Source: Zanthoxylum bungeanum
Lineage: Eukaryota; Streptophyta; Magnoliopsida; Sapindales; Rutaceae
Length of the DNA stretch: 64,000 nt
Assembly (NCBI GenBank): GCA_019454045.1
Contig: SKCR01023788.1
Location: 1-64,000, forward strand
Direction: 5' to 3'
This document shows, one piece after another, positions 11,040-22,788 of this stretch (positions within the stretch are counted from its first letter, which is position 1; each line of letters begins with the position of its first letter). The notes under the pieces are model-generated. The model saw nothing but the letters and a program-made list of their open reading frames with translations. It did no database searches and had not been told where the DNA came from. The position numbers and the translations under genes are program-made.

Positions 11040-11240
11040 CTTATTAGCAGGATACTGACTTCAGATGAGATCGCACTACGAGTGAAAACGGGACGAGAGT
11101 CACTATTTTAGCCGTAGAAAACCTTATTTTGGAACTACCCTTGGGGCATGTACTTAAATTAAGAAACTGTTATAATGTACCTAGTTTGACCAGAAACATT
11201 ATCTCTATATCTAAGTTTAACCTATTGCAGGTATACCTTT
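11040..11240 (+). pseudogene. Copia-E protease-to-integrase link
   Basis: Contains the copia-typical string GTRVT-LAV and then LPLGHVLKLRNCYNVPSLTR and NIISISKF, which lie between protease and integrase in Ty1/copia. The protease active site is not clear. Stops are present. Confidence 0.7.
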
Positions 11241-11389
11241 ATATTCTAGAATACTAAAGTGTTTTATTTTATAAAGATGATATTGAGATAAACATATTAG
11301 ATGTGAATAATAGTATTTATATTTTGAATATAAATGAATCTAAAACATATGACATGACAAACAAATAGCTCAAACTGAATTAATCAGAT

Positions 11390-12350
11390 GAGACTTATTT
11401 GTGGCATTGTTATCTGCGACATATTAATAGGACTCGTATATCGATACTTTTGAAGAGTGGGTACTAGGACGTATTTTGTTCTAATTCAAATGATGTCTAC
11501 GAATCTAGTTTATTAGGCAAAGTGCCTAAAATACCTTTTACTTGGTAAAAGTGTAAGTGTCACCGATCTGTTATCCCTCGTTCATAGTGACGTAAGTGGG
11601 CCCATGTCTAGTTAGGCTAGAGGTGAATATGAAAACTTCGTAACCTTTACGGATGTGGCATCGCGTTATGGTTATGTGTTTCTTATAAAACATAAATCGA
11701 AACTTTGAGTAATTCAAAGAGTTTCGACACGAAGTGGATAGACAGACCGACTAAAGAATTAAACATCACGATTTGACCTTGATGAAAATACTTAAGCGAT
11801 AAATTTCTCAATTACTTTAAAGAGTATAATTTTCTTTCATAGTGGACTCTTCCTAGAAAACCTTAATCCTGATGGTGTGTCCGAACAGAGAAACTGAATT
11901 TTGTTGGATATGATAAGGTTAATCATGAGTCGCTCTAAGCTACCATTTTCCTTCAAGGGATACGCATTTAACAGTGCAACACTTATTTTGAATAAGGTTC
12001 CATAAAAATCTGTTAGACATGCTTCATATTAGATATGAACAGGAAAGAAACCGGGTTTCTCATTCCTAAAGATTTGGGTATGCTAGGCATATGTTTGGAT
12101 GATACCAAACTAAAACCCAAATCGGATAAGTGCCTAATTTATGGGTTATCCTAGGGTAACCAAAGTATAGTACTTATACAACTCACAAGAGAATAATGTA
12201 ATTATTGCTCGCCATGCGGTTTTCCTAAGAGGAATACCCATATGTAGTGGTAAGTGGGAGGAAAGTAAAACTCGATGAAAATCGTAGTAATACTGTTCCA
12301 GGCACCGAATCCTCATGGAACACAAACAGTTCATCAGGGATGAAACTGTT
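11390..12350 (+). pseudogene. Copia-E integrase remnant
   Basis: The pre-integrase zinc part reads YLWHCYLRHINRTRIS near 11395-11440. The core begins with HSDVSGPM near 11585 (first catalytic Asp) and FVTFTDVASRYGYVFLIKHK near 11640-11690. Many stops. Integrase before RT is the Ty1/copia order. Confidence 0.82.
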
Positions 12351-12559
12351 CCAATAATCTTCGAATATACAAAAACGGCGTAGGTCGGAGAGAGTCAGAA
12401 AATAACCTGGGATGTCAACCTCATTGAGGAATACGAACTGACTATGTATGAGAAAGTGATACAAGGTATCGACTACCTATTTATGGCAAAGTGCCATAAT
12501 GTCTGAAATGGATTCCAAGTATACCAACCAAGTTTGGACACTTGTTGATGTACCAGAAG

Positions 12560-13130
12560 GCATTGTGTCTATTGGTACTAAAGAGTCTTCAAGGAAGACA
12601 TAAATGGATGGCAACAAAAAAATATATAAAGCTAGCCTTGTACAGAAAGGGTATGGTCATCAATATTGTGTCGATTAAGACGAAACCTTTTGCCCGTTGT
12701 CATAAATAAATCCATTTGGATAATGCTTGCTAATGCTGCACGTTTCATTTATGAAATATTACAGCGGAACGTCAAAATCATTTTCCTTAAATGGAAACCT
12801 TTTTGAGGATGTTTAACAACATCCTAACGGTTTTATCGTACCAAAACAAGCAAACCAGGTTTCAAGTTAATTCGATCTATTTATGGATTGAAGCAAGCAT
12901 TACGTTCTTGGAACCAGCGTTTTGATGTGATCATAATAGTATATGATTTAATTCAAAACGAATATAATTCTTGTGTATATAAAGAGGTTAGTGGGAGCGC
13001 ACTGACAATAATTATTCTATATACTGATGATATATCATTTCTTGGAAATGACATTCCCATAATACAATCGGCGAAAGATTGGCTTTCATGAAAATTCTCC
13101 ATAGAATACTTGAGAGAGACAACCTTTATT
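12560..13130 (+). pseudogene. Copia-E reverse transcriptase remnant
   Basis: Reads DETF near 12680, FSLNGNLFEDV near 12785, then an open stretch (12888-13091) with SWNQRFDVIIIVYDLIQNE, SCVYKEVSGSALTIIILY and TDDISFLGND. YTDD stands at the catalytic YxDD site. The wording is that of the Angela/Tork part of Ty1/copia. Stops and frameshifts on both sides. Confidence 0.88.
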
Positions 13131-13429
13131 CTAATAATAAAGATCTACTGGGATAGATCTAAAGGTTGTTAGCACTCTCCGAGAACTCGTACATTGAAAT
13201 ATATGTACGCAACCTGGTGTCTCATATGCTTTGAGCATATGGAGTTGCAATCAGGCCAATCCAAGTGAAAGTCACTAGATTGATGTTAAGAACATCCTTA
13301 AGTATCTTAGATGAACTAATGATGCTTTCTTAAGCTGTGGAGAAGGAGAACTTGAAGTGACTGGGTTCACTACTGCAAGTTTCTAAACCGATAAAAATGA
13401 TGTAAGTCGTAATAAAAGTACTATATAGT

Positions 13430-13800
13430 TTAAATAACGGAACAGTGAGTTGGAAATCTTCCAAGCAAGATATTATTGCCAAATAAACAACAAAAACGGA
13501 ACTTTTATGCAACTGTCGCAGCAAAAGAAGCATTTTGTATCTAAATAATTCTAATTAGATTAGATAAAGTTCTGTTAGCAGGTGAGCTAGGCTACAGTAC
13601 AGGCTAAAGAATTAACGGTCTCATCAATTATCCAAGTATGTACTTCAACCTTTCCATCTGATTTATCGGATCATACATCGTGGGGATGTGATGATCGAAT
13701 AAATCACAGCAGATGATAACTTTTCAAATCCGCTGACGAAAGCCGTTTCTCAGCAGAAGTTTGAGCGACCCGTACATAGTTCAGGTGTAAGACACTTGAG
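13430..13800 (+). pseudogene. Copia-E RNase H remnant
   Basis: Reads SWKSSKQDI near 13450, a degraded AAKEAF-like part near 13520, and at the end NPLTKAVSQQKFE followed by DWL and a stop, typical of the copia pol end. Broken. Confidence 0.75.
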
Positions 13801-13810
13801 TGATTGGCTA

Positions 13811-13827
13811 TAGGCCAAGTGGGAGAT
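13811..13827 (+). promoter_or_regulatory. Copia-E polypurine tract
   Basis: TAGGCCAAGTGGGAGAT lies directly before the LTR start. The same tract stands at the LTR border of every copia copy here; it primes plus-strand DNA synthesis. Confidence 0.88.
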
Positions 13828-15794
13828 TGTTGGACAATTATGACCCATAGCATCACTATTTGTATGGAACTTGGTGTTTTTTTTACAAATTAACTATGTG
13901 ACAAAGGAAATTTCTCTTTTATCATTTTTAATTAGATTACTGGGATATATAAATGATAAAAGGTCCTTATGATTAGTTCCGGATTGAGATGATATGAGAC
14001 TGTATCAATCCACAAATGTTTAATCATTAAATAATCTCTAGTCGTAGTATTATCGAGATTGGACATCGATAATATGGAATAGACTATTATTGCACTTGTG
14101 CGCGTTGTGGGAGCATAACGGTATAGTTCTCATATATTTAAGTATTGGATACTTATGAGAGTGTGATAGGAGGTTGTGTTTACCGATGGTACGGAAACAG
14201 CTTCGCTCTGGATAGACCCCTCAGAATTCCATTGGTAGTATGACTATGTGTCTATGGAAGTCCGAATCAGGGTATGTGTATTTGGTCTTAACCTGAGACT
14301 TGCATCGCTAATACTTGCGACAATCAATATACTTTGGTTTTGGTCATCCAGAGCTTTAACAGGTTCTATGTACGCCTCTTCTGGGTATATTGAGAATCGT
14401 AGTGTATTGGGTGTGATGTTAAGATGGAAGTATCACTTCAGTCATATGGAGATGATGGTCACGTAGGATAAGGAACTGGTACTCATGTATGCTTCAGCTA
14501 TCGGGATAATATGACTAGGTCATGTTTATCCGATTATAGAGACTAGTTACCAGAGATCCGATATATGCTTCGTAGGGGTAGACACAATTCCATCCCCCAG
14601 CCTAGCACGTGACATCAGATACTGGATCGTAATACGCAATACTACGTATACTACGCCTGACAAAGATTAAATATTCCTTTAAGAATATTTATAGAGAATT
14701 TGGTAGGCACGGTGCTTTGCTAGAAGCCAACCATGTCTTGTAAATCGGTAAAAACACAGTACTAGGTTTGTACGTGTTCGGATAGTCCGACGACTCGATT
14801 TACTGCCAACATATCCGGGGATCTCATGGGTCGCTTCCCGAAGATTCACCGATGACGTATGACTCACACATAATTAATCTGGGATTAATTATTAGAGAGA
14901 AAAAAATTAATCTAGGATTAATTACGGAGATATTTTATCTGAGATAAAATATTTTTAAAGAGAGAGAATGATTAATTTGGAATTAATCGATAAAATAATA
15001 TATTCAACATATTAATAGAAATTAGATTTCGTTGAGGAATTAAAATTGGATTTTAATTCGGGCAAACGAGTTAATTTAGAATTAATTCACTAGCGACGTG
15101 AATAGTAATTTTATTAGGCATAATTATTTATTTTAATTACGTTGCAACGGAAAATTCGTTAATTCGGAATTAGCGAACCCGAGCCCGGGAGTTTTACTTG
15201 CCCACTCGCATTTCGAATCAAGCGGGGCCCATAAGTCACATCACGCGTCACATCACTAGTCAACTTTATCACTTTAATATGATGGAAGTTGTTGGTTGGT
15301 GGTTGAGTGTGAAACACACCAATGTGATGGCTTGAAAGACATTTACCATTTCTTTTATTATTTTGGTATTTTGACTTTCATTTTATGTATTAGATTACAC
15401 AACACACACAACACACATATTCTCTCCCTCTCTCCCTCCTCACGGCCAAGGGCCATTTTTTTTCTCTTTTTTCGTTCAAATGCCGAGAGCATCAAGAAGA
15501 CTAAGGGAAATTTTGTGGCAAAATTTCCAAGTGCTAGCACACCAAATGAGTCTCACAAAGGTGATAGGGAAACCCATTCATGAGCATGGAATCCATTCAC
15601 CAAGCTTGGAGCTTGAAGACAACATATGGAGCACAAAGGAAGGGGCTTGGCCGAGAGCTTCAATGGAGCAAGGAAAATATTGTGTTCTTCGCATCGCAAA
15701 GCCGATCAAAGTGAGTATTTCCACAACTTTACTTTGATGTATTCGCAATTGTCATTCCCTTAAATGATCTTGGTTTGACCTAGAAAACCCAACA
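13828..15794 (+). repeat. Copia-E 3' LTR
   Basis: Begins TGTTGGACAATTATGACCC and ends AAACCCAACA. Homologous to all other copia LTRs of this window at roughly 80-90% by eye. It contains a series of short palindromes (14871-15180). The next five bases are CTAAT; the partner duplication would be left of the window. Confidence 0.9.
14871..15180 (+). repeat. Palindrome array in copia LTR
   Basis: At least seven consecutive perfect or near-perfect palindromes of 13-23 bp: around TTAATCTGGGATTAA (14874), TTAATCTAGGATTAA (14907), TATTTTATCTGAGATAAAATA (14931-14951, given here for its ends and centre), GATTAATTTGGAATTAATC (14970), GAAATTAGATTTC (15018), one at 15037-15059, and one near 15069-15088. 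The same series is in all the other LTRs of the family. Confidence 0.85.
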
Positions 15795-15880
15795 CTAATA
15801 ATAAAGCATAAAACAAACTCTTATTAAGATTAAATGTATAATAATTAAGCCGAGTTAGCAGTGTTCTAAGTACATTTTCG
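15795..15880. other. Unassigned AT-rich spacer
   Basis: About 85 bases between the end of Copia-E and recognisable integrase of the next fragment. It could be diverged integrase or another repeat; nothing certain is seen. Confidence 0.4.
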
Positions 15881-16577
15881 TGCACTTACCACCAATAAAT
15901 TTCAATTTCTACACTCAGACACTCCATTGTGTTGAGGTGTTCATGGTGGGCTATACTGGGTGTGAATTCTATTCTCCCTTAAATAATTTCTGAATTCTTC
16001 ACTCACGTACTCACCACCTCGATCTGATCTAAGGCACTTGATGAATTCACTGGTTTATTTTTCTATTTTGTTTCGGAATATTTTGAACTTGTCAAATATT
16101 TCTTACTTATGTTTCAACAGATAGACATATCTATATCTAGACTTGTCATCTTTGAAGGTCACAAAGTATGTTGAACCATCATGAGCGGCATGATTTAAAA
16201 GACCACACACATCACTATGTATTAGCTCTAGTAAATCTCCAGCACGGTGTCTAACACATAGAATTGGTGCTTTTTTCATCTTTCCTTGGATACATGACTT
16301 AAAAAAAAATCAGATAAGGATCTAAACCATCATTTACCAATTTGGATGGACGTCTAACAAATATATGACCCAATGTCATATGCCATAATTCAGTATTATT
16401 TAGTTCAGATTTCCTACTTGTATTTTTCTCTACATTAAAGACATCTTTATAAGTTTCCAAAACATAGTGACCATTTGATAAAGAACATTCACATTTCAAA
16501 AAATTATCTTTATCATAAAAATAGAAAGTTTCATCCTTAATGTTTATTTTATATCTCTCTTTATCTAATATTGGCAG
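15880..16577 (-). pseudogene. Copia-F integrase fragment
   Basis: Minus-strand Ty1/copia integrase of a family unlike the others here. The pre-integrase part reads NNTELWHMTLGHIFVRRPSKL near 16370, then CIQGKMKKAPI near 16280, AGDLLELIHSDVCGLL near 16220 (first catalytic Asp), TYFVTFKDDKSR near 16150, and TPQHNGVSECRN near 15925 (catalytic Glu-like site). The upstream reading YFYDKDNFLKCECSLSNGHY belongs to the region before the zinc part. It is cut at 16577 by the Athila-2 LTR and on the left by Copia-E, so it is the oldest layer here. Confidence 0.85.
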
Positions 16578-18503
16578 TGACCGGTGCAATCACAAGTGTA
16601 TAATACAAGCGCATGTATCGTTCAAGTAGTATAGAAAATATCGATCCCACGATGACGTAAAAATTTTTACAAGTATCTAATGGATTGATTGTTTGATTTG
16701 AATGGTAACTTTAAACTTTAAAAAGTAAATAAAATTTTGCAAAAGTAAATTGATGAAAATTCAAGATTATTAAACTATCCAGGGTTTTGAATCTTTCCAA
16801 TATCTTTTTTTAAAGATGAAGTGATTATTTTATGTTTGTATAATATATCGGTTTATTTACCTAGAACATGAAATTATGTAAAAAGCCTTTTCCAATGGTC
16901 AGATACAAATACCCATTGTAACTTAATTAATCATATTATTATGTTAACTAAGTTATCTGAATTCATTAAGATTATGTTCCAATTATGGCTACCCCCGCCC
17001 AAGATGTATATTCCTACCCTGTAAGGGAATCTATTAAAGGATTATCTATCCTCAAGGAAGATCGTGGGCTATTAAGTCTAGGGTTTAAACCTAAAATCCT
17101 TTTTCCAAGTTCATTTTAAGTTTACCAGATCAGTCTTATTAATGGCCAATTAGCAAGAAGCATTAAGACTAAGGCTCAATAATTAAACCTTTATATTACC
17201 CAAATTGTAAATTAACCATTTATAAACCGGTGATATTGGAATTTATCAAAACCCCAGATAATGGATTTAGTTAAGACACATATCTAAGGTTAAGAAAAGC
17301 TTAAATAAAATAAAAGACATAAAGTAAATACTGGAAATTAAATAAAGTAAATGCTAGAAAGTCAATGCGAAAAAGTAAATACTGGAAAAGTAAATGCTGA
17401 AAAGTAAATATTGAAAATTAAAAATATTAAAGTACAATAAAAGAAAATACTGAGGGTTAGATGATCCACTTTTATTACTACTATTTTAGATATCTCTCTT
17501 ATTATAATATATTAACTTTGCGTGATATTACCAACTAGCTATATAGGTGGTAACCTGATTAAGTCAAATTTATAATTAATTACCAACCGACCATACAGGC
17601 AGTATCCAGCTTAGTTAGGTTAAAACCAATTTCATTAAGTTCAACCGACCAATAAGGCGGTATCCTCGTTAAGTCAGGTTTTAAATAATTTATATATTAT
17701 AATTAAGGGAGATTAATCTAAATATTAGTAATAAAAGCTTTATCTTTTACCCCATAAGAGGGGAGTTACCTTCTCATTGCTGAAAAGTAAATATTGAAAA
17801 GTAAAGAAGAGAAAGTATTATTGCGTAAAACTAAATTGCAGTGCAAATGCGAAACTTAATTACTGAAAACTGTAAATAAACAAACAAGATAAAATCTTCA
17901 GAGTATTCTTAAGGAATCCCTTAGAAGAAAGTATGAATTAAAAATGACAATTCGGCCTAAATTTATAGGCATCAATAAGCCATGCGCGTCGTGACACACA
18001 CAAACTTGAGCTTTGCGATGCGCTGTTGACGATGGACATGTGTTGCGCGGCTTCCGAAGATGGTGACACATGGCACGGCTGAATGATTAACTGAATTTTA
18101 TACTGACACGACAATGACATGGCGATGTCGATTGTCGGCAGCATGTGATGGTGACACGTGGCACGACGCATGTTAGCAAGATTCATTAGGGTGTTGACAT
18201 GTGGCAGACGCATGTTAGCAAGGTAAAATTCTTTGATTGTGGCACGTGTCCGGTGTATTTTAGCATACTCCAGCTCACATTAACGATCGCGATGCAGAGT
18301 GCGAGTCGCGACGCCCAAATTACAATTTTATCATTTTTATCTGTTTTTCACTGTTTTGGCCCTGATTTGATTTCAGTGAGCTCCAAACCTTTATTTATCT
18401 GCAAAATAACACAAAACAAATAAAAATAGTCATAAAACCTAAGAAACTATACAAAATATTAGGTCAAATGAGTGAAAAATAGTGATATATTTACCACTCA
18501 TCA
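16578..18503 (-). repeat. Athila-2 3' LTR
   Basis: Bounded by TGACCGGTGCAATCACAAG at 16578 and CTCATCA at 18503. Collinear with the Athila-1 LTR except U3. A TATA box (CTATAAAT, minus strand) is at 17961-17968. A short repeat with AAAGTAAATRCTGRAAA is at about 17330-17460. The purine-rich GTTAGGTTTGTGGGTG on the minus strand directly upstream (18504-18519) fits the polypurine tract, so this is the 3' LTR of an element extending right. Confidence 0.9.
18036..18250 (-). promoter_or_regulatory. G-box/ABRE-like cluster in Athila-2 LTR
   Basis: Two perfect CACGTG cores (18155-18160 and 18243-18248) and three near-matches (GACACATGGCACG at 18065, GACATGTGGCAGACG at 18196, GGACATGTGTTG at 18036) within about 215 bases, some 70-290 bases upstream of the TATA box. 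Two units share GACGCATGTTAGCAAG and are about 43 bases apart, so part of the cluster grew by tandem duplication. Binding by bZIP or bHLH factors is inference. Confidence 0.6.
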
Positions 18504-19810
18504 CACCCACAAACCTAACATTTTGTTAGTCCTCGAGCAAAACAACAAAATAAAATAACATTAACATCTTTAAAATAAAATTAAACTAAGCCACTTTCGT
18601 ATGGATCACAGTTGTATTAGCATATGCAACAAGCCTTTAAACCCTAGGTGTCCCTAGTGGACGAGTTGTAGTCTCGTGAGGGCTTACAGTGATTATACCC
18701 ACAAACGTCAATAAAAAAAACTAATGCACACAAAAGAAAAAAGACAAAAGAAAAGAGAGTAAACAAGTTAGGGACTAAACAGGTGAAACTTCTTATCCAA
18801 ATTAATATTTATTTTCTTTTTTTCTAAATTACCGAATAAGTAAATTCTCTGATTATTTTTACCATTCTCCATACACACGGCTAACGAAGGTATTAATCAA
18901 GTCATTGTGCCCATAATATTCACAAGTGTAGTTGATAAGAGGGTAATATTTTTGTCCTAAAGTTATATCGGAATTCACACTTTTTTTAGCAATGGAATAT
19001 TTTTCTGATTTTTCTGATTTTTTTAAATTTATATATAATATCATACATTCATGTAGCAAGCTTTAGGCAAGTGACTCCCAAACCAGTTGGCTTTAGGGAA
19101 CTAGGTGTTAAGACACCCCTACAGACTTAATTACTCGGATTTCCAATATATGTATATATATTTTTGTAACATCTTTGATCCATATAGCGAGCTTTGGGCA
19201 ATTGACTCCCAAACCAGTTGGCTTTATGGCACTAAGTGTTCAGACACCCCTATGGACTTAATAACTCGAATAACATTTTTTTTTTTTATATCCCATCGAT
19301 TTTTTAGATCTTCCTCCAATTAAACTAGAGCTAAATATTACAAACTCATCAATTACAACTCATGTCTGTATGTTACCATGTATGTTGATAATACCTGTCA
19401 ACTGAGCAAATAAAGATTCATTTTAGTCAGTATTATGGAGAATTCACAAATTAAATAATTAAAAAAGAAATAAATAATAATTAACTTGTTTCGAAATAGG
19501 TTGAGATACGCCTCAGAAGGGGAAATTCCTTACATAGCTATCTCACACCAATTTCACCCGATTAATCATGTTAAAAAAACACAAAAACACCAAATATATA
19601 TTTTTTTAAAATTTTTGTAAAATTTTTCAATTTTTTTGAATATTTTAGACGAAAAATAAAATAAAAACAACACAATAAAAATAAGATACTAATCAACTCT
19701 TCACCTCCCCCAAACCTAAATGAAACATTGTCCCCAATATCTTCAAAAGTAGTAGAAGAGTTTATAAGATAGTACCTAGTTAGCTGAAATTCTATATCTT
19801 AAAAGGGACA
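18504..19810 (-). other. Athila-2 3' non-coding region
   Basis: AT-rich, no gene. It holds two tandem copies of a roughly 120-base block with GACTCCCAAACCAGTTGGC (near 19072 and 19206); Athila-1 shows a copy at the window start. From about 19320 it is collinear with 120-632 of Athila-1. Confidence 0.75.
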
Positions 19811-20462
19811 TTAAAGGTTAAGATCTAGATTTATCCAACGCTTCTTATCACGATCATTATCGGACCAATTTATCTTGGAAATGATAGGGTCAATTTGTGG
19901 TTCAAATGCTAAAATTTGGTCAATTAAGTCTTGGGAAGTTCTGGCAGTGAAGAGCAGTTCTTTTACAGGTTTTGACACGAACCCATTTCTCCGAGCATCA
20001 TCAAGAAATACACAAAGAAAATCATAAAATCCATCAGCGTTGAACAGTCCAATAGGTTTCTAGTGTATGTTCAAGTTCGCCCAAGATAAAACTGTAAATA
20101 TTCCTCCATCGTACCCAACCCACATGGCAAAACAATAAAAGCATCGGCACGGTTAATCATTTATACCATTCTTTCAGACATACTGGTACAATTAGCTCTT
20201 CTTAGTTTGATGGTCCAATAATATTTGCATCTGTCAAGGGTTTTGGAGTGATTCCCAAGATTTGATTGCCTGCTTTCTGTACGACCCTTGAAATGATCCC
20301 CATTAATCCAAGATTGGCACCGCCATATACTAAGTGCATATTCCTTTCAGCTATTACTCGACCCAATTCGTGTGCTGCCTCAATGAACTCTGGCTTATAA
20401 CTAACACTAGTACCATAAAACACATAGATGTTTACTACTCGTCTTCTTGAAGTTGCTTCTAT
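19811..20462 (-). pseudogene. LOG-like phosphoribohydrolase captured by Athila-2, decayed
   Basis: Second copy of the gene at 633-1287, in the same place and orientation within its element. Readable parts: EATSRRR, VFYGTSVSYKPEFIEAAHELG, HLVYGGANLGLMGIISRVV, ILGITPKPLTDANIIGPSN and then a stop. The signature is altered to PCGLGTMEE (the first Gly of PGG is Cys) and the start ATG is ATA. After further frame breaks the end reads FYDFLCVFLDDARRNGFVSK, then KELLFTARTSQDLIDQILAF and KKRWINLDLNL with a stop at 19811. This copy keeps the junction GFVSKPVKELL open, where Athila-1 has a small insertion. Not functional; it shows the gene was present in the common ancestor of both elements. Confidence 0.85.
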
Positions 20463-20558
20463 TTTTATGTACTTCTTCGTTAGCTCTGGATGCCTTCAAG
20501 AGTGTACTGATAAGTTGAATTTATTACACCTGAAAAAGGGTGAGTAATAATAACACTA

Positions 20559-22489
20559 GTATCTGTTAGACAATTATGACCCATAGCGTCACTGTTTGTA
20601 AAAGACATTGTGTTTTTGTACAAAATTGACTATGTAATATTGAAATTGCCTTTTACCATTTCGTAATGTATTTACTTTGATATATAAATGGTAAAAGTCT
20701 ATATGATTAGTTCCGGATTGAGATGATATGATACAGTATCAATCCATAAAGGTTTAATTATTAAATATCCCTAGTCGTAGTATTATCGAGACTGGACATC
20801 GATAATGCGGAATAGACTAGTATTGCACTTGTGCGCGTTGTGAGGGCATAAAGGCATAGTTCTCATATGTTTAAGTATATGATACTTATGCAAGTGCGAT
20901 AGGAGGTTGTGTTTTACCGATGGTACGGAAAATAGCTTCGCTCTGGATAGACCCTGCGGAATCCCATTGGTAGTATGTATATGTGTCTATGGGAGTCCGC
21001 GTCAGGGTAGATGTATTTGGTCTTAACCTGAGACTTACATCGCTAATACTTGCGACAATCGGTAAACTTTGGTTTTGGTCGTCCAGGGCTTTAACAGGTT
21101 CTATGTACGCCTCTATTGGGTTTATCGAGAATCGTAGTGTATTGGATATGATGTCAAGACGGAAGTATCACTCCAGACATATGGAGATGATGATCACGCA
21201 GGGATTCATAACTCATTCTCTATTGTGTTGCAACCATCGGGATAATGTGACAAGGTCATGATTATCCAATTCAAAGAGACTAGTTGTTTGATATCTGATA
21301 TGTGCTTCGTATGGGGCAGACTCTATTCCAGCCCCAGGCCTAGCACGTGACATCCGATACTGGATCTCAATACGAGATACAAGGTATTCTACGCCTGACA
21401 TAGATTATATATTCCAGTAAGAATATTTTTGGAGAATTGGGTAGGTAGGGTGCTTTGCTAGAAGCCAACCATGTCTTGTAAATCGGTAAGCACGTGGTAC
21501 GAGGTACTCGCTTTATCGGATAGTCCGATAACTGGATTTACTGCCAACATATCCAGAGATCTCTTGGGTCGCTTCCCAAAGATTCACCGATGACAGTTGA
21601 CTTAAATTACAATTAATCTGGGATTAATTTAGAGAGAGAAAATTAATCTGGGATTAATATGAGCTTTATTTAATCTGGGATTAAATGTGTTCAGTAGAGA
21701 AAGAACGCGATTAATTTGAATTAATCGGTAAAATAAATTTAATAGTTAAATTTGATTTTTCTATTTAATTTATTCAAATGGGCTAAAATTAATATATCGG
21801 ATATATTAAAATGAATTGGATTTCATTACGAGATTAAAGTCGGACTTTAATACGAACGAACGAATTAATTTAGAATTAGTTCGTGAACGACGTTCGTAAT
21901 ATTTTGCGAGGCATCGTTATTTAATTGAATTAGATTTAATTATTTAGCGACGTAGGTTCGTTTAATCGGATTAAACGGAACCAAGCCGCGGCAAATGTTC
22001 GTAGAGATATTTGAATTTCGAATTCAATTATTTGGAGCCAAGTGTGGTAGGTGTTCCCATCACACAACTACCTTGTTTTTCTTTTTGAATACCATTTACC
22101 AATATCTACCTAGTTTAGGGTAAAAGGTGAAATGGTTTCACTTAAGGGTAAATAACAAAAGGCTTCTCTACAACTTTTGTAACACTTAATAAAATCAAAA
22201 CTTGAAACCCTAGAAGCTCAAGTGTTGGCCGAATTTCATACACCTCTTCTCTCTTGGATTTGTTTTCAAATCAACAAAAAGCTAGCACTTTGGAAGTGAA
22301 CAAAGGTGATAGGGAAACTACTCAAAAGCTTGGAATCATCCAAAAGCTTGGATCTTGGAGATATTGCTCTCAAATTTTTTTAAAGCTCTATCACTCATTG
22401 TAAGTCTATTCCGCACCTTATAATGATCATATCTATTGTTATTCATGCTTATTAGATCCTATGAATGTTCTAGGAACACTAACAGTATC
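20559..22489 (+). mobile_element. Solo copia LTR with target duplication
   Basis: LTR 20564-22484 begins TGTTAGACAATTATGACCC and ends GGAACACTAACA, flanked on both sides by GTATC (20559-20563 and 22485-22489). No internal sequence. The undisturbed site is seen in Athila-1 (near 1370), where the sequence runs through without the insert. Product of recombination between the two LTRs of one copia element. It belongs to the same family as Copia-E but is one of the more diverged copies. Confidence 0.93.
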
Positions 22490-22788
22490 TGCCAAATGAT
22501 AATTATTAGCTAAACAGTAAAATTTATCGTGAAAGTCAAAAAGTATGGATCTTGTAGGAAAAAAATAAAAGAAAATAACAAAATTAATCACAATTATTAG
22601 ATATTTATAAAATAATATTTACATAAAGTAACGACTTGAATGACGTCTATGCGTCATAGAGAAGCTTCTCATCCAATGTTTTTATAAATTGGCAAACAGG
22701 GTCTTTTAAAGTCAGATTCTCGATACTAAACTGTTGTCTTTCCTTTCGAAACTGTGTATATAACATGTGAATTACATGATGCAGATAT
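22490..22788 (-). pseudogene. Athila-2 spacer and 3' end of accessory ORF
   Basis: Aligns with 1375-1680 of Athila-1. The last 60 bases (22729-22788) encode the C-terminus of the accessory ORF (TQFRKERQ and stop), separated from the rest by Copia-G. Confidence 0.75.

Noticed and set aside
14248..14466. Conserved 72-codon ORF in copia LTRs (also 20983-21261, 24094-24312, 33238-33546)
   Set aside because: The frame is open in several LTRs and in sense orientation, but is broken by a deletion or stops in the right LTR of Copia-G, in Copia-B and in the LTR at 58051-60139. Changes in it are mostly replacing; it looks like chance openness in a shared repeat.
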